From Mycobacterium sp. PS03-16 (lineage in GTDB: Bacteria > Actinomycetota > Actinomycetes > Mycobacteriales > Mycobacteriaceae), in assembly GCF_004570325.1 (NCBI RefSeq), contig NZ_SPQO01000004.1:124001-188000 (forward strand): a DNA stretch of 64,000 nt, read 5' to 3'. How positions within the stretch are numbered: the first letter of the stretch is position 1; the number at the start of each line of letters is the position of its first letter. A model generated the notes under the pieces. That model searched no databases, was not told the DNA's origin, and was given only the letters and a program-made list of their open reading frames with translations. Shown here in pieces: positions 23,182 through 32,486 of the stretch. A program made the translations under genes and the position numbers.

Positions 23182-23826
23182 TCAGGACGCGCTGTCGGCG
23201 GCGGCCCGCCGCCGGCGGACGCGTTTGGACACGAACCACACCAGGAACCCCGCGACGGCGACGAGCACCACGTACTGCAGGGCGGCGCTGTACGGCTCGA
23301 CAGCGTGCCAGTTGGCGCCCAGCAGGTATCCGGCGCCGATGAACACGGCGTTCCAGATCGCACTGCCCGACAGCGTGAGCATCGTGAAGAGCAAGAAGTT
23401 CATCCGCTCGGTGCCTGCGGGTATCGAGATGAAACTGCGGAACAGCGGGACCATCCTGCCGAAGAACACCGCTTTGGTGCCGTGGCGGGCGAACCACGCG
23501 GTCGTCTTGTCGATGTCCTCGACGTCGATGAGCGGGATCCGCGTGGCGAGCGCGCGCATGCGGTCGTGTCCGAGCCAGGCGCCGAGGGCGTAGAGGCACC
23601 ACGCGCCCAGCACCGAGCCGACGGTGGTCCAGATGATGGCCTCGGTCAGCGACAGCCGGCCGAGTCGCGCGGCGAAACCCGCCAGTGGCAGGACCACTTC
23701 ACTGGGCACGGGCGGGAAGAGGTTCTCGAGGAAGATCGCCAGGCCCGCACCCGGGCCCCCGATCCGCTCCATCAGGGTCACGGCCCAGCCGGCGATGCCA
23801 CCGAGTTCAGCGGTGTCTGTTGGCAA
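23182..23826 (-). CDS. DedA-family membrane protein
   Basis: A 214-aa DedA/SNARE-associated protein. It has the amphipathic re-entrant segment (FLENLFPPVPSEVVLPLAGF) and the later motif FGRMVPLFRSFISIPAG with conserved Arg residues, plus four or so helices. Family members act as undecaprenyl-phosphate or phospholipid flippases. TTG at 23824-23826 is preceded by AGGAAGG. It lies downstream of the GT4 gene on the same strand, with 167 bp between. Confidence 0.9.
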   Translation of the reverse strand: MPTDTAELGGIAGWAVTLMERIGGPGAGLAIFLENLFPPVPSEVVLPLAGFAARLGRLSLTEAIIWTTVGSVLGAWCLYALGAWLGHDRMRALATRIPLIDVEDIDKTTAWFARHGTKAVFFGRMVPLFRSFISIPAGTERMNFLLFTMLTLSGSAIWNAVFIGAGYLLGANWHAVEPYSAALQYVVLVAVAGFLVWFVSKRVRRRRAAADSAS

Positions 23827-23993
23827 CGAGCAACCTTCCTGGGGGCGGACTTTCGGGGCTGGGATATGCGGACGCGTTCGTCACGACTGTCACCGCCAGC
23901 TCGGAAGCACGCCTCGACAGCGAGCGCCCGACACTGGACCCATGCTAGCAACCGGCCGGGAATCGCCGATTCAGCAAATATCGCGCCCGTTGC

Positions 23994-25235
23994 CTACGAG
24001 CGTCCGGGCAGGGGCTGATCGACGATCGGCACCCGCCGGTGCGATTGCCGCTCACCGCGTTTCGCGGCGGCGTACACCTCGGCCGTCTCGGCGGCCACGG
24101 TGCGCCAGTCGAAATCCGCGGTGAGCCGGTCCCGCGCCGCCTGTGCGCGGCGCTGGGCGGCGGGCGGGTCGTCGAGCACGGTGCGTACCGCGGCGGCGAG
24201 CGCGGGCACGTCGCGAGGCGGGAACGACACCCCGGTCTCACCGTCGATCACCGCTTCGCCCAGGCCGCCTGCGGTCGAGGTGACCAGCGGTGTGCCGGTG
24301 GCCGCCGCCTCCAGGGCGACGATGCCGAACGGCTCGTAGTGGCTGGGCAGCACGGCGGCGTCCGCGGTGTGCAGCATGGCCACCAGTTCGTCGTGGTCCA
24401 ACCGTCCGACGAACGTGACGGCCCTGCGCACCTTGTGTTTTCGCGTCTGCTCGATGAGCCACTGCAGCTGGGTGCCGTCGCCGGCCACGGTCAGCGTGGT
24501 GCCGGGATGGGTGCGCCGGATCCGCGGTAGCGCCGCGATCGCGTCGTGCACGCCCTTCTCGTATTCGAGCCTGCCCAGGTAGAGCAACCGGGCCGGTCCC
24601 GAGCGGGTGTGCCTGCGGGCGTAGGGCCAGCGCTGCGCCTCGATCCCGTTGCGGATCACCCGGATCTCGCCGAGGCCGGGGCCGAACAGCGTCGAGATCT
24701 CCTCGCTCATCGACGCCGAACACGCGATGAGCGAATCGGATTCGCGCACCAGCCAGGATTCCACCGCGTGCACCTGCCGGCTGGTCGCGCCGGCCACCCA
24801 GCCGGCGTGCCGGCCGGCCTCGGTGGCATGGATCGTGGACACCAGTGGCACGTCGAAGAATCCGGCCAGCGCGACGGCCGGGTGCGCAACCAGCCAGTCG
24901 TGTGCGTGCACCACGTCGGGTCGCCACGGGCCGGCCCCGGCGGCCAGGGCCAGCCCGGCCCGGATCATCGCGTGCCCCATGGCCAGAGTCCAGGCCATCA
25001 TGTCGGCGCCGAAGTCGAATTCGTGCGGATCCTCCGCGGCGGCCACCACCCGCACGCCCTCGCTGACCTCGTCGGTGGTCGGGTGGGTACTGGGGTCGGT
25101 CCGTGCGGGGCGCCGGCTGAGCACCACGACGTCGTGGCCGGCGGCGGCCAGCGCGGTCGCGAGGTGGTGGACGTGCCTGCCGAGGCCGCCGATCACCACC
25201 GGCGGGTACTCCCACGAAACGAGCAGGACCTTCAC
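23994..25235 (-). CDS. GT4 alpha-glucosyltransferase of MGLP/glucan synthesis
   Basis: A 413-aa GT-B glycosyltransferase. The N-terminal domain opens MKVLLVSWEYPPVVIGGLGRH (glycogen-synthase-type), and the C-terminal domain has the family-4 EX7E segment in EPFGIVALEAAATGTPLV. The M. tuberculosis orthologue Rv3032 elongates alpha-1,4-glucan chains for MGLP and capsular glucan. GTG 25233-25235 starts 4 bases after the GH57 stop, so the two are one operon, with the methyltransferase gene upstream. Confidence 0.93.
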   Translation of the reverse strand: MKVLLVSWEYPPVVIGGLGRHVHHLATALAAAGHDVVVLSRRPARTDPSTHPTTDEVSEGVRVVAAAEDPHEFDFGADMMAWTLAMGHAMIRAGLALAAGAGPWRPDVVHAHDWLVAHPAVALAGFFDVPLVSTIHATEAGRHAGWVAGATSRQVHAVESWLVRESDSLIACSASMSEEISTLFGPGLGEIRVIRNGIEAQRWPYARRHTRSGPARLLYLGRLEYEKGVHDAIAALPRIRRTHPGTTLTVAGDGTQLQWLIEQTRKHKVRRAVTFVGRLDHDELVAMLHTADAAVLPSHYEPFGIVALEAAATGTPLVTSTAGGLGEAVIDGETGVSFPPRDVPALAAAVRTVLDDPPAAQRRAQAARDRLTADFDWRTVAAETAEVYAAAKRGERQSHRRVPIVDQPLPGRS

Positions 25236-25239
25236 GGCG

Positions 25240-26817
25240 TCATCGGGGCAGGCGTCGGGCGTCCAGCGCGCCGAACAGGCCGTCGGCGCGGTTCCAGCCG
25301 TCGGCCAGGCGTTGCGCGTGCGCGCGCCGGCCCGCGGCCAGCGCGTCGGCGATCTCGCGGGTGGCGTGCGCGTGCAGATGCGCGCGGTAGCGGGCGTAGT
25401 CGGCCGCGGAGTCCTTGCTCACCATGAACGGCCAATCGCTGGAGACGGTGAGCAGCGTCTCGCGCAGGATCTGGTCGGCGATCGCGTCGCGCGGGGTGGG
25501 GGCGCCGAGCGCGGCGTGCTGGGTGAGCGCCTTGTCGACGGTGCTCAGCGCGGTGTCGACGACCTCGCTGTTGAGGGTGACGAGGTCGGCCACCTGGTCG
25601 CCGGCCCACACCTGCCAGTCCTTGCCCGAACCCCAAGAGCTGGGCGGCAATTGGACCGGAGCGCCGACGAAGTCGTCGGTGAGCGCATCGGTGAGCGTGC
25701 CGACGCGGACGCCGGCTTCGGGCAGCGCGCGCAGCACCCGCGCCAGCCACGTCGGCCCCTCGAACCACCAGTGGCCGAACAGTTCGGTGTCGAAGGCGGC
25801 CACCACGTGGGCGGGTCGGCCGATGCGCGCGCTCTCGTCGCGCAGCCGGCGGCGGACCATCGCGACGAAGTCGGCGACGTGGGCGTCGACCGCGGCATCG
25901 GCGCGTTGCGGGTCGTAGGGCGCCTTGTCCGAGGAGGGCACGTTGCGTCCGGTGACCCGCGCCGGCTTCAGCCCGGTCAGGTGGTCGTAGGTGTGGAAGT
26001 CCCGGTAGGCGGCGTGACCCGGGTAGCCGGACTTCGGTGACCACACCCGGTAGCTGACGGCCAGATCGCGTCCGAACGCCACCACGTCGGAGTCGCCGAC
26101 CGGGCGGCCGAGCGCGGTGTCGCCGTGCAACGAGGGGCCGTCGACCATGAAATGCCCGACCCCGGCCGCGGCGTAGTCGGTCTCCAGCCCGGGCGCGTAC
26201 GCGCATTCGGGTGCCCAGATGCCGCGCGGGGCGGCGCCGTAGCGCTGCCGGGCGTCGGCGAGGCCCTCGCGCAGCGCGAACTCCCGCAGCCGCGGGTGCA
26301 GCAGCGGCTGGAACGGGTGGGCCAGGGGGCCGCCGAGCAGCTCGACGGTGCCGGCGTCGACGAGCTCGCGCAGCAGCGGGCTGCCGCCGTGGCGCCACAG
26401 GGTGGCGAAGTCGTCGAGCGCCCGGTCGGCCTCGGCCTCCTCCCGCTGACCGAAGACCCGCAGCGCGGCCGGGGCGCACGCCGGGGTGGTGTCGGTGGAG
26501 GCGCGCAGGGTGGCCGCCTCGAGCGCGCGCAGCCGCCAGTTGGCCAGCCAGTGATGCATGCCGGCCAGGCAGTACGGATCGTCGAGCTGGGCGGTGACCA
26601 CCGGCGTCATCCCGAGCGTCAGCAGGTGCCCGCGGCCCTCGGCGGCCAGTGTGCGCAGCATCCGCATCAGCGGTAGGTACGACGCCGACCACGACTGGTA
26701 GAGCCATTCCTCACCGACCGGCCAGCGGCCATGGTGGGCCAGCCACGGCAGATGCGTGTGCAGGACCAGCGTGAACAGACCCGGGACGGGGTCGCCCCCG
26801 GACGGCCGGTCGGTCAC
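25240..26817 (-). CDS. GH57 1,4-alpha-glucan branching enzyme
   Basis: A 525-aa glycoside hydrolase family 57 protein. Conserved regions are HTHLPW near the N-terminus, GIWAPECAY (nucleophile Glu), and the FDTELFGHWWFEG motif with the acid Asp, followed by a helical C-terminal domain. It would introduce alpha-1,6 branches in MGLP or glucan, as proposed for Rv3031. GTG 26815-26817 overlaps the TGA of the methyltransferase gene (GTGA). Confidence 0.92.
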   Translation of the reverse strand: MTDRPSGGDPVPGLFTLVLHTHLPWLAHHGRWPVGEEWLYQSWSASYLPLMRMLRTLAAEGRGHLLTLGMTPVVTAQLDDPYCLAGMHHWLANWRLRALEAATLRASTDTTPACAPAALRVFGQREEAEADRALDDFATLWRHGGSPLLRELVDAGTVELLGGPLAHPFQPLLHPRLREFALREGLADARQRYGAAPRGIWAPECAYAPGLETDYAAAGVGHFMVDGPSLHGDTALGRPVGDSDVVAFGRDLAVSYRVWSPKSGYPGHAAYRDFHTYDHLTGLKPARVTGRNVPSSDKAPYDPQRADAAVDAHVADFVAMVRRRLRDESARIGRPAHVVAAFDTELFGHWWFEGPTWLARVLRALPEAGVRVGTLTDALTDDFVGAPVQLPPSSWGSGKDWQVWAGDQVADLVTLNSEVVDTALSTVDKALTQHAALGAPTPRDAIADQILRETLLTVSSDWPFMVSKDSAADYARYRAHLHAHATREIADALAAGRRAHAQRLADGWNRADGLFGALDARRLPR

Positions 26818-27593
26818 GGCCGGACCGCGATCGCGACCAGGTCGAGGCTGTCGTCGATGTCCCGGGTGTCGGTCAGCTCGAAGTCGTCGGTGGTCACGGC
26901 CGCCACGTCGGCGAGCAGGTCCGCCGGCCAAGGGGAGTCGGCCAGGGCACGCTCGATCTGTGCATCGATGAGCGATCCGCCGTGGCGGGCGTCGCGCGCG
27001 GCCAGGCCGGGGCCGTGGAACACCCCGAGCATCGCCTCGAGCCGGAAGCCGGCGTCGATGAGCAGTTCGGTGAGCTCGGCGGCGTTGAGTTCGCGGGTGT
27101 GGAACGGGTTGACCGGGGTGTCGAGGCCGGGGGAGAACGTGATGCGGTTGGGCGTCGACATCAGCAGCAGCCCGCCGGGCCGCAGCACCCGCAGGCACTC
27201 GGCGACGAATTGTGGCTGATCCCACAGATGTTCGATGACCTGGAAGTTCACGACCACGTCGACCGACGCGTCCGGCAGGGGCAGGGCCGCCAGATTGGCG
27301 TGCCGCACGTCGATGCGCGGGTAGCGGGCCCGGACGTGGGCGACGGTGGCCTCGTCGTAGTCGAGTGCGATCACCCGATGGGCGACATCGGCGATCAGGT
27401 CTGCGCCGTACCCCTCGCCGCAGCCGGCTTCCAGCACGTCGCGGCCGGTGCAGCGGTCGGCGAGGCGGGCGTAGACCACCTCGTGGCGGCGGAACCAGTA
27501 GTTCTCCTCCGCAAGTCCGGGCACGGTCCGCTCACCCGTCAGGGGGAGGTGGTCGTCGCTCTGCCCCCGGGGCCCGGTAACGAATGCGCTCAT
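26814..27593 (-). CDS. SAM-dependent methyltransferase of MGLP locus (Rv3030-like)
   Basis: A 259-aa class I methyltransferase: motif I VLEAGCGEGYGADL, acidic loop ALDYDEAT, motif II VVVNFQVIEHLWDQP, then LRPGGLLLMSTPNR. The lead segment LPLTGERTVPGL is typical of sugar methyltransferases. As Rv3030 it is taken to add methyl groups to MGLP glucoses. First gene of a three-gene coupled operon (methyltransferase, GH57, GT4). Confidence 0.9.
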   Translation of the reverse strand: MSAFVTGPRGQSDDHLPLTGERTVPGLAEENYWFRRHEVVYARLADRCTGRDVLEAGCGEGYGADLIADVAHRVIALDYDEATVAHVRARYPRIDVRHANLAALPLPDASVDVVVNFQVIEHLWDQPQFVAECLRVLRPGGLLLMSTPNRITFSPGLDTPVNPFHTRELNAAELTELLIDAGFRLEAMLGVFHGPGLAARDARHGGSLIDAQIERALADSPWPADLLADVAAVTTDDFELTDTRDIDDSLDLVAIAVRP

Positions 27594-27713
27594 CGCAACG
27601 CAGGCTAACCCAGGCGACGCCGCGGTGGCCGATTCGCGAACAGTTCACTGTCCAGAAGGTGAAGCCGGGCGACAAACTTTGACCGGCTATGGTGATCCTG
27701 CGAACCGCCATTA

Positions 27714-27729
27714 GTTACCGACGGGTAAC
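27714..27729. promoter_or_regulatory. Palindromic operator candidate upstream of fixA
   Basis: GTTACC-GACG-GGTAAC, a palindrome with perfect 6-bp arms, in the 209-bp gap between the divergent methyltransferase gene and fixA, 74 bases before the fixA start. Its size fits a TetR- or GntR-type fatty-acid regulator, which would suit an electron-transfer flavoprotein operon. The regulator is unknown. Confidence 0.55.
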
Positions 27730-27802
27730 ATGATGCCAGGTTCCACAAACGTGGTAACGGGCCGACCGACGGCCGGCCTCATCGAGGAGGACGAACCATC
27801 TC

Positions 27803-28603
27803 ATGACGAACATCGTGGTCCTGATCAAACAGGTCCCTGACACCTGGTCGGAGCGCAAGCTGTCCGACGGCGACTGGACACTGGACCGGGAAGCCGCCGA
27901 CGCCGTGCTGGATGAGATCAACGAGCGCGCGGTCGAAGAAGCGCTGCTGATCAAGGAGAAGGAAGCCGCCAACGGCGTCGAGGGCACCGTGACCGTGCTG
28001 ACCGCCGGCCCGGAGCGCGCCACCGAGGCCATCCGCAAGGCGCTGTCCATGGGTGCCGACAAGGCCGTGCACCTGGTCGACGAGGGCATGCACGGGTCGG
28101 ACATGGTGCAGACCGGCTGGGCGCTGGCCCGCGCGCTGGGCACCATCGAGGGCACCGAGCTGGTCATCGCCGGTAACGAGGCCACCGACGGTGCGGGCGG
28201 CGCGGTGCCGGCCATCATCGCCGAGTACCTGGGCCTGCCGCAGCTGACCCACATGCGCAAGGTCACCGTCGAGAACGGCAAGGTCACCGGTGAGCGCGAG
28301 ACCGACGACGGCGTGTTCACCCTGGAGGCGCCGCTGCCCGCCGTGGTCAGCGTGAACGAGAAGATCAACGAGCCGCGCTTCCCGTCCTTCAAGGGCATCA
28401 TGGCCGCCAAGAAGAAAGAGGTCACGACGCTGTCGCTGGCCGACATCGGCGTGGAGTCCGATGAGGTGGGCGTCGCCAACGCCGGCTCCAAGGTGCTGTC
28501 CTCGACCCCGAAGCCGCCGAAGACCGCGGGCGAGAAGGTCACCGACGAGGGTGAGGGCGGCAGCAAGGTCGCCGAGTACCTGGTGGCCCAGAAAATCATC
28601 TAA
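27803..28603 (+). CDS. fixA: Electron transfer flavoprotein beta subunit
   Basis: A 266-aa subunit of ETF, which takes electrons from acyl-CoA dehydrogenases and passes them to the membrane quinone pathway. The AMP/FAD-site signature is seen in VLIKQVPDT at the N-terminus, ALSMGADKAVHL and GNEATDGAGGAVPA. The recognition loop region follows near residue 190. ATG 27803 has AGGAGG about 12 bases upstream. 33 bases separate it from fixB, with which it forms the heterodimer. Confidence 0.96.
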   Translation: MTNIVVLIKQVPDTWSERKLSDGDWTLDREAADAVLDEINERAVEEALLIKEKEAANGVEGTVTVLTAGPERATEAIRKALSMGADKAVHLVDEGMHGSDMVQTGWALARALGTIEGTELVIAGNEATDGAGGAVPAIIAEYLGLPQLTHMRKVTVENGKVTGERETDDGVFTLEAPLPAVVSVNEKINEPRFPSFKGIMAAKKKEVTTLSLADIGVESDEVGVANAGSKVLSSTPKPPKTAGEKVTDEGEGGSKVAEYLVAQKII

Positions 28604-28636
28604 GACTCATCGAGACACGAAGGACCAGAGAAGAAC

Positions 28637-29593
28637 ATGGCTGAAGTACTCGTGCTCGTCGAGCACGCTGAAGGTGCGCTGAAGAAGGTCACGCTCGAAC
28701 TGATCACCGCCGCCCGTGCGCTGGGTGAGCCGTCGGCCGTCGTGGTGGGCAAGCCCGGCACGGCCGAGCCGCTGGTGGACGGCCTCAAGTCGGCGGGCGC
28801 GGCGAAGATCTACGTCGCCGAGTCCGACGACGCGGAGAGCTTCCTGATCACCCCGCAGGTCGACGTGCTGGCCGCGCTGGCCGAGTCGAACTCCCCGGCC
28901 GGTGTGCTGCTGTCGGCCAACGCCGACGGCAAGGAGATCGCCGGACGCCTCGCCGCCCGGATCGGCTCCGGCGTGCTGACCGACGTCATCGACGTCAAGG
29001 AGGGCGGTAAGGCCGTCCACTCGATCTTCGGTGGCGCCTACACGGTCGAGGCCGAGGTCACCGGCGACACCCCGGTGATCACACTGCGTGCCGGTTCGGT
29101 CGAGGCCGAGCCCGCCGACGGTGCCGGTGAGGTCGTCAACGTCGAGGTGCCCGCCCAGGCCGAGAACGCCACCAAGATCACCAAGCGGGAGCCCGCGGTG
29201 GCCGGTGACCGGCCGGAGCTCACCGAGGCCACCGTCGTCGTCTCCGGCGGCCGTGGCGTCGGCAGCGCCGACAACTTCGGCATCGTCGAGGAACTCGCCG
29301 ACGCGCTCGGCGGCGCGGTGGGCGCCTCGCGTGCCGCGGTGGACTCGGGCTACTACCCGGGCCAGTTCCAGGTCGGCCAGACCGGTAAGACGGTGTCGCC
29401 GCAGCTGTACATCGCGCTCGGGATCTCCGGCGCGATCCAGCACCGGGCCGGTATGCAGACGTCCAAGACGATCATTGCGGTGAACAAGGACGAAGAGGCG
29501 CCGATCTTCGAGATCTCCGACCTCGGCATCGTCGGTGACCTGTTCAAGGTCACCCCGCAGCTCACCGAGAAGGTCAAGGCGCGCAAGGGCTGA
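28637..29593 (+). CDS. fixB: Electron transfer flavoprotein alpha subunit
   Basis: A 318-aa partner of FixA. The N-terminal domain starts VLVLVEHAEGALKKVTLEL; the C-terminal FAD-binding domain carries VSGGRGVGSADNF, GASRAAVDSGYYP, and QVGQTGKTVSPQLYIALGIS with the FAD-contacting GISGAIQH. Followed by a strong terminator at 29619, which ends the operon. Confidence 0.96.
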   Translation: MAEVLVLVEHAEGALKKVTLELITAARALGEPSAVVVGKPGTAEPLVDGLKSAGAAKIYVAESDDAESFLITPQVDVLAALAESNSPAGVLLSANADGKEIAGRLAARIGSGVLTDVIDVKEGGKAVHSIFGGAYTVEAEVTGDTPVITLRAGSVEAEPADGAGEVVNVEVPAQAENATKITKREPAVAGDRPELTEATVVVSGGRGVGSADNFGIVEELADALGGAVGASRAAVDSGYYPGQFQVGQTGKTVSPQLYIALGISGAIQHRAGMQTSKTIIAVNKDEEAPIFEISDLGIVGDLFKVTPQLTEKVKARKG

Positions 29594-29618
29594 CCCGCCC
29601 CGCCTGACGACTGACGCG

Positions 29619-29650
29619 AAACCCCGGCGCACCTGTGGCGCCGGGGTTTT
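29619..29650 (+). terminator. Intrinsic terminator after fixB
   Basis: Stem of two 12-nt arms (29619-29630, 29638-29649) with a 7-base loop, ending in TTTT. Located 26 bases after the fixB stop and before the LAL regulator gene. Confidence 0.85.
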
Positions 29651-29675
29651 GTGTACGGAAAACTGCACGGTAGCC

Positions 29676-32429
29676 ATGACGACCGCATCCCTGCACCCTC
29701 CACTACCCGGCCGCGACCGCGAATGCGCGCACCTCGAACAGGTGGTCGCGGCCGCGCGCGCCGGTGAGAGCCGCGTGCTGGTGCTGCACGGCGAGGCCGG
29801 CATCGGCAAGACGGCGCTGCTGGGCCATCTCGAGCAGTGCGCACAAGACGTCACCGTGCTGCGCACCGCCGGCGTGGAAGCCGACATGGAACTCGCCTAC
29901 GCGGGGCTGCAGCAGCTGTGCGCGCCGCTGCTCGGCCACCTCACCGCGGTCCCCGCACCGCAGGCCGACGCGCTGTCCATCGCCTTCGGGCTGAAGGCCG
30001 GTCCGGCGCCCGACCGGTTCCTCGTGGGACTGGCGGTGCTGGGAATGATGGCCGCCGCGGCGGCGGCACGGCCGCTGCTGTGCCTGGTCGACGACGCGCA
30101 GTGGGCGGACCGGGTGACCGTGCAGACGCTCAGCTTCGTCGCCCGGCGGCTGCTCGCCGAACCGGTCGCGCTGGTGTTCGCGACGCGCGAGATCCCCGCC
30201 GAACTGACCGGACTGCCCGAGCTGGCGGTGCGTGGGCTCGCCGATGCCGACGCCCGCCGCCTGCTCGACGCCGCGACACCCGGACGGCTCGACGCGCAGG
30301 TCCGTGACCGGATCGTCGCCGAAACCCACGGCAACCCGCTCGCGCTGCTGGAGCTGCCCCGCGACCTCAGCGCGTCCCAACTGGCCGGCGGCTACTACCG
30401 GCCCGACGCCGCACCGATGGCCGGGCAGCTCGAGAACCACTTCACCGGCCGGATCCGGGCACTGCCCGACGACGCCCGGCGGGTGCTGACGCTCGCTGCG
30501 GCCGAACCCCTGGGCGATACGACGCTGCTGATCCGCGCCGCCGGGCACCTGGGGCTGACACCCGGCGCGGCCACCGCGGCGCAGCGCGACGGGCTGCTCG
30601 ACATCGACAGCCGGGTTCGCTTCCGCCACCCGTTGGTCCGGTCGGCCGCCTACCGGGCAGCCGATCCGGACATGCGCCGTGCCGCGCACCGCGCGCTGGC
30701 CGACGTCACCGATTCCACGTTGGACCCCGATCGCCGGGCGTGGCACCGCGCCCACGCGGCGTTCGGTCCCGACGAGTCGGTCGCCGCAGACCTGGAACGC
30801 TCCGCGGACCGGGCCGCCCAGCGCGGCGGATCCGCGGCTGCCGCAGCGTTTCTCACCCGTGCCGTGGAGCTCACCCCGGATCCGCGGACCCGCGGTCAGC
30901 GCGCGTTGTCCGCCGCCGAGGCGCTGTGCGCGTCGGCCGGACCCGACGGCGCCGAGCAGATGCTCACCGTCGCCGACGCGGCCCCGCTCGACGACCTCGG
31001 CCGAGCGCGCCTGGAACGCCTGCGGGCGCAGGTGACGTTCGCGCGCGGACGCGCGGGCGACCATGCGCCCACGCTGCTCGCGTCGGTCACCCGCCTGACC
31101 GACATCGCGCACCGGCTCGACGCCCTGGACTCAGGACTGGCCGCCGAGACGCACCTCGACGCGCTCAGCGCGGCGATGTACGTCGGCCGCCTGGGCGACC
31201 CGGATCTGTTGCGGCGCATCGCCGAAGCCGCCCGGGCGGCGTCCCGGCGCACGGGGGTTCCGCGGCCGGTCGATCTGGTGGTCGACGCGTTGGCCACCCG
31301 CATTCTCGACGGCTGCGCCGCCGCGAGTGGTGCGATGCGGGCCGCGGTGGACGCCCTGGGGCCGCAGAACTGGCTGTGGCAGGCCTACCCCCTGGCGCAC
31401 GAGGTGCTGGCCAACGAGCTGTGGGACGCCGAGGCCGGACGCCGGCTGGCCGACACCGCGGTCCGGCTGGCCACCGAATCGGGGTCCCTGGCCGTACTGC
31501 CCAAGGCGCTGGTGTCCCGCGCGGGAGCCCACGTGTTGGCCGGTGAACTGACTGCGGCCCGTTCGCTGCTCGCCAAGGCCGACGAACTCTCGGTCGCCGC
31601 GGGTCACGGCCCGGTGCGCTACCACCAGCTCACCATGGCCGGCTGGATCGGCGAGGAGGCGCAGGCCACGCCGGTCATCGAGGCGGCGCTGCGTGACGGC
31701 GCCGACCGTGGCGAGGGGCGCATCCTGGGCCTCGCCGGCTACGCCACCGCCGTCCTGCACAACGGGCTGGGTCGGTATCAGGTCGCGCTGGCGGCCGCCC
31801 GCACGGCGTGCGAGTTCGAGGATTTGAGCCTGTACACCCGCACGCTGATCGAATTGGTGGAGGCCGCCGTCCGGGCGGGCGAACCGGATGCGGCCGCGGC
31901 CGCGTTCGAGCAGGTCAATGCGCGGCTGCGACCTGCGGGCGCCGACTGGGCACTCGGCGTGCTGGCGCGGGTGCAGGCGATGGTGACCGTGGGCGCGGCG
32001 GCCGAGCGGTACTACCGGGAGGCGGTCGACCGGCTGGGGCGCACCCCGATCGCCATCGACCACGCCCGGGCGCGGCTGCTCTACGGCGAATGGCTGCGCC
32101 GGGAGAACCGCCGCAGCGACGCACGAACCGAACTGCGCTCCGCACACGAGGATTTCGTGGTGATCGGGGCCAAGGCGTTCGCCGACCGGGCGCGACGCGA
32201 GCTGCTGGCCACCGGGGAGAAGGCCGCCAAACGCCCGACCCGCTCCGGCGACGCGCTGACCCCGCAGGAACAGCAGATCGCCGAACTGGCCGGCGCGGGG
32301 CTGACCAATCCCGAGATCGGCGCGCAGCTGTTCATCAGCGCGCACACCGTCGAATGGCATCTGCGCAAGGTTTTCGCCAAGTTGGGCATCCGGTCACGTC
32401 GCGAATTGCGCGACGCCCCGTGGCGGTAG
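29676..32429 (+). CDS. LAL-type (large ATP-binding) LuxR-family regulator
   Basis: A 917-aa transcription regulator. Residues 39-46 are Walker A (GEAGIGKT); Walker B is LLCLVDD at about 134-140 in an AAA/STAND ATPase. A long helical, TPR-like middle (about 350-840) is followed by a LuxR helix-turn-helix at about 855-912 (LTPQEQQIAELAGAGLTNPEIG ... SAHTVEWHLRKVF). Such proteins switch on neighbouring genes after binding an effector and ATP. ATG 29676 is used. It ends 57 bases before a four-gene operon on the same strand, its likely target. Confidence 0.9.
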   Translation: MTTASLHPPLPGRDRECAHLEQVVAAARAGESRVLVLHGEAGIGKTALLGHLEQCAQDVTVLRTAGVEADMELAYAGLQQLCAPLLGHLTAVPAPQADALSIAFGLKAGPAPDRFLVGLAVLGMMAAAAAARPLLCLVDDAQWADRVTVQTLSFVARRLLAEPVALVFATREIPAELTGLPELAVRGLADADARRLLDAATPGRLDAQVRDRIVAETHGNPLALLELPRDLSASQLAGGYYRPDAAPMAGQLENHFTGRIRALPDDARRVLTLAAAEPLGDTTLLIRAAGHLGLTPGAATAAQRDGLLDIDSRVRFRHPLVRSAAYRAADPDMRRAAHRALADVTDSTLDPDRRAWHRAHAAFGPDESVAADLERSADRAAQRGGSAAAAAFLTRAVELTPDPRTRGQRALSAAEALCASAGPDGAEQMLTVADAAPLDDLGRARLERLRAQVTFARGRAGDHAPTLLASVTRLTDIAHRLDALDSGLAAETHLDALSAAMYVGRLGDPDLLRRIAEAARAASRRTGVPRPVDLVVDALATRILDGCAAASGAMRAAVDALGPQNWLWQAYPLAHEVLANELWDAEAGRRLADTAVRLATESGSLAVLPKALVSRAGAHVLAGELTAARSLLAKADELSVAAGHGPVRYHQLTMAGWIGEEAQATPVIEAALRDGADRGEGRILGLAGYATAVLHNGLGRYQVALAAARTACEFEDLSLYTRTLIELVEAAVRAGEPDAAAAAFEQVNARLRPAGADWALGVLARVQAMVTVGAAAERYYREAVDRLGRTPIAIDHARARLLYGEWLRRENRRSDARTELRSAHEDFVVIGAKAFADRARRELLATGEKAAKRPTRSGDALTPQEQQIAELAGAGLTNPEIGAQLFISAHTVEWHLRKVFAKLGIRSRRELRDAPWR

Positions 32430-32486
32430 GCGGACTACGGACTTTCCGGGGTTCGGCCACGGACCGTGACGGCCAGAGTGGGAGAC

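Noticed and set aside
24436..24455. CGCGTCTGCTCG, similar to the repeat arm
   Set aside because: It lies inside the conserved GT4 coding sequence and no partner arm is present, so it is a chance match.
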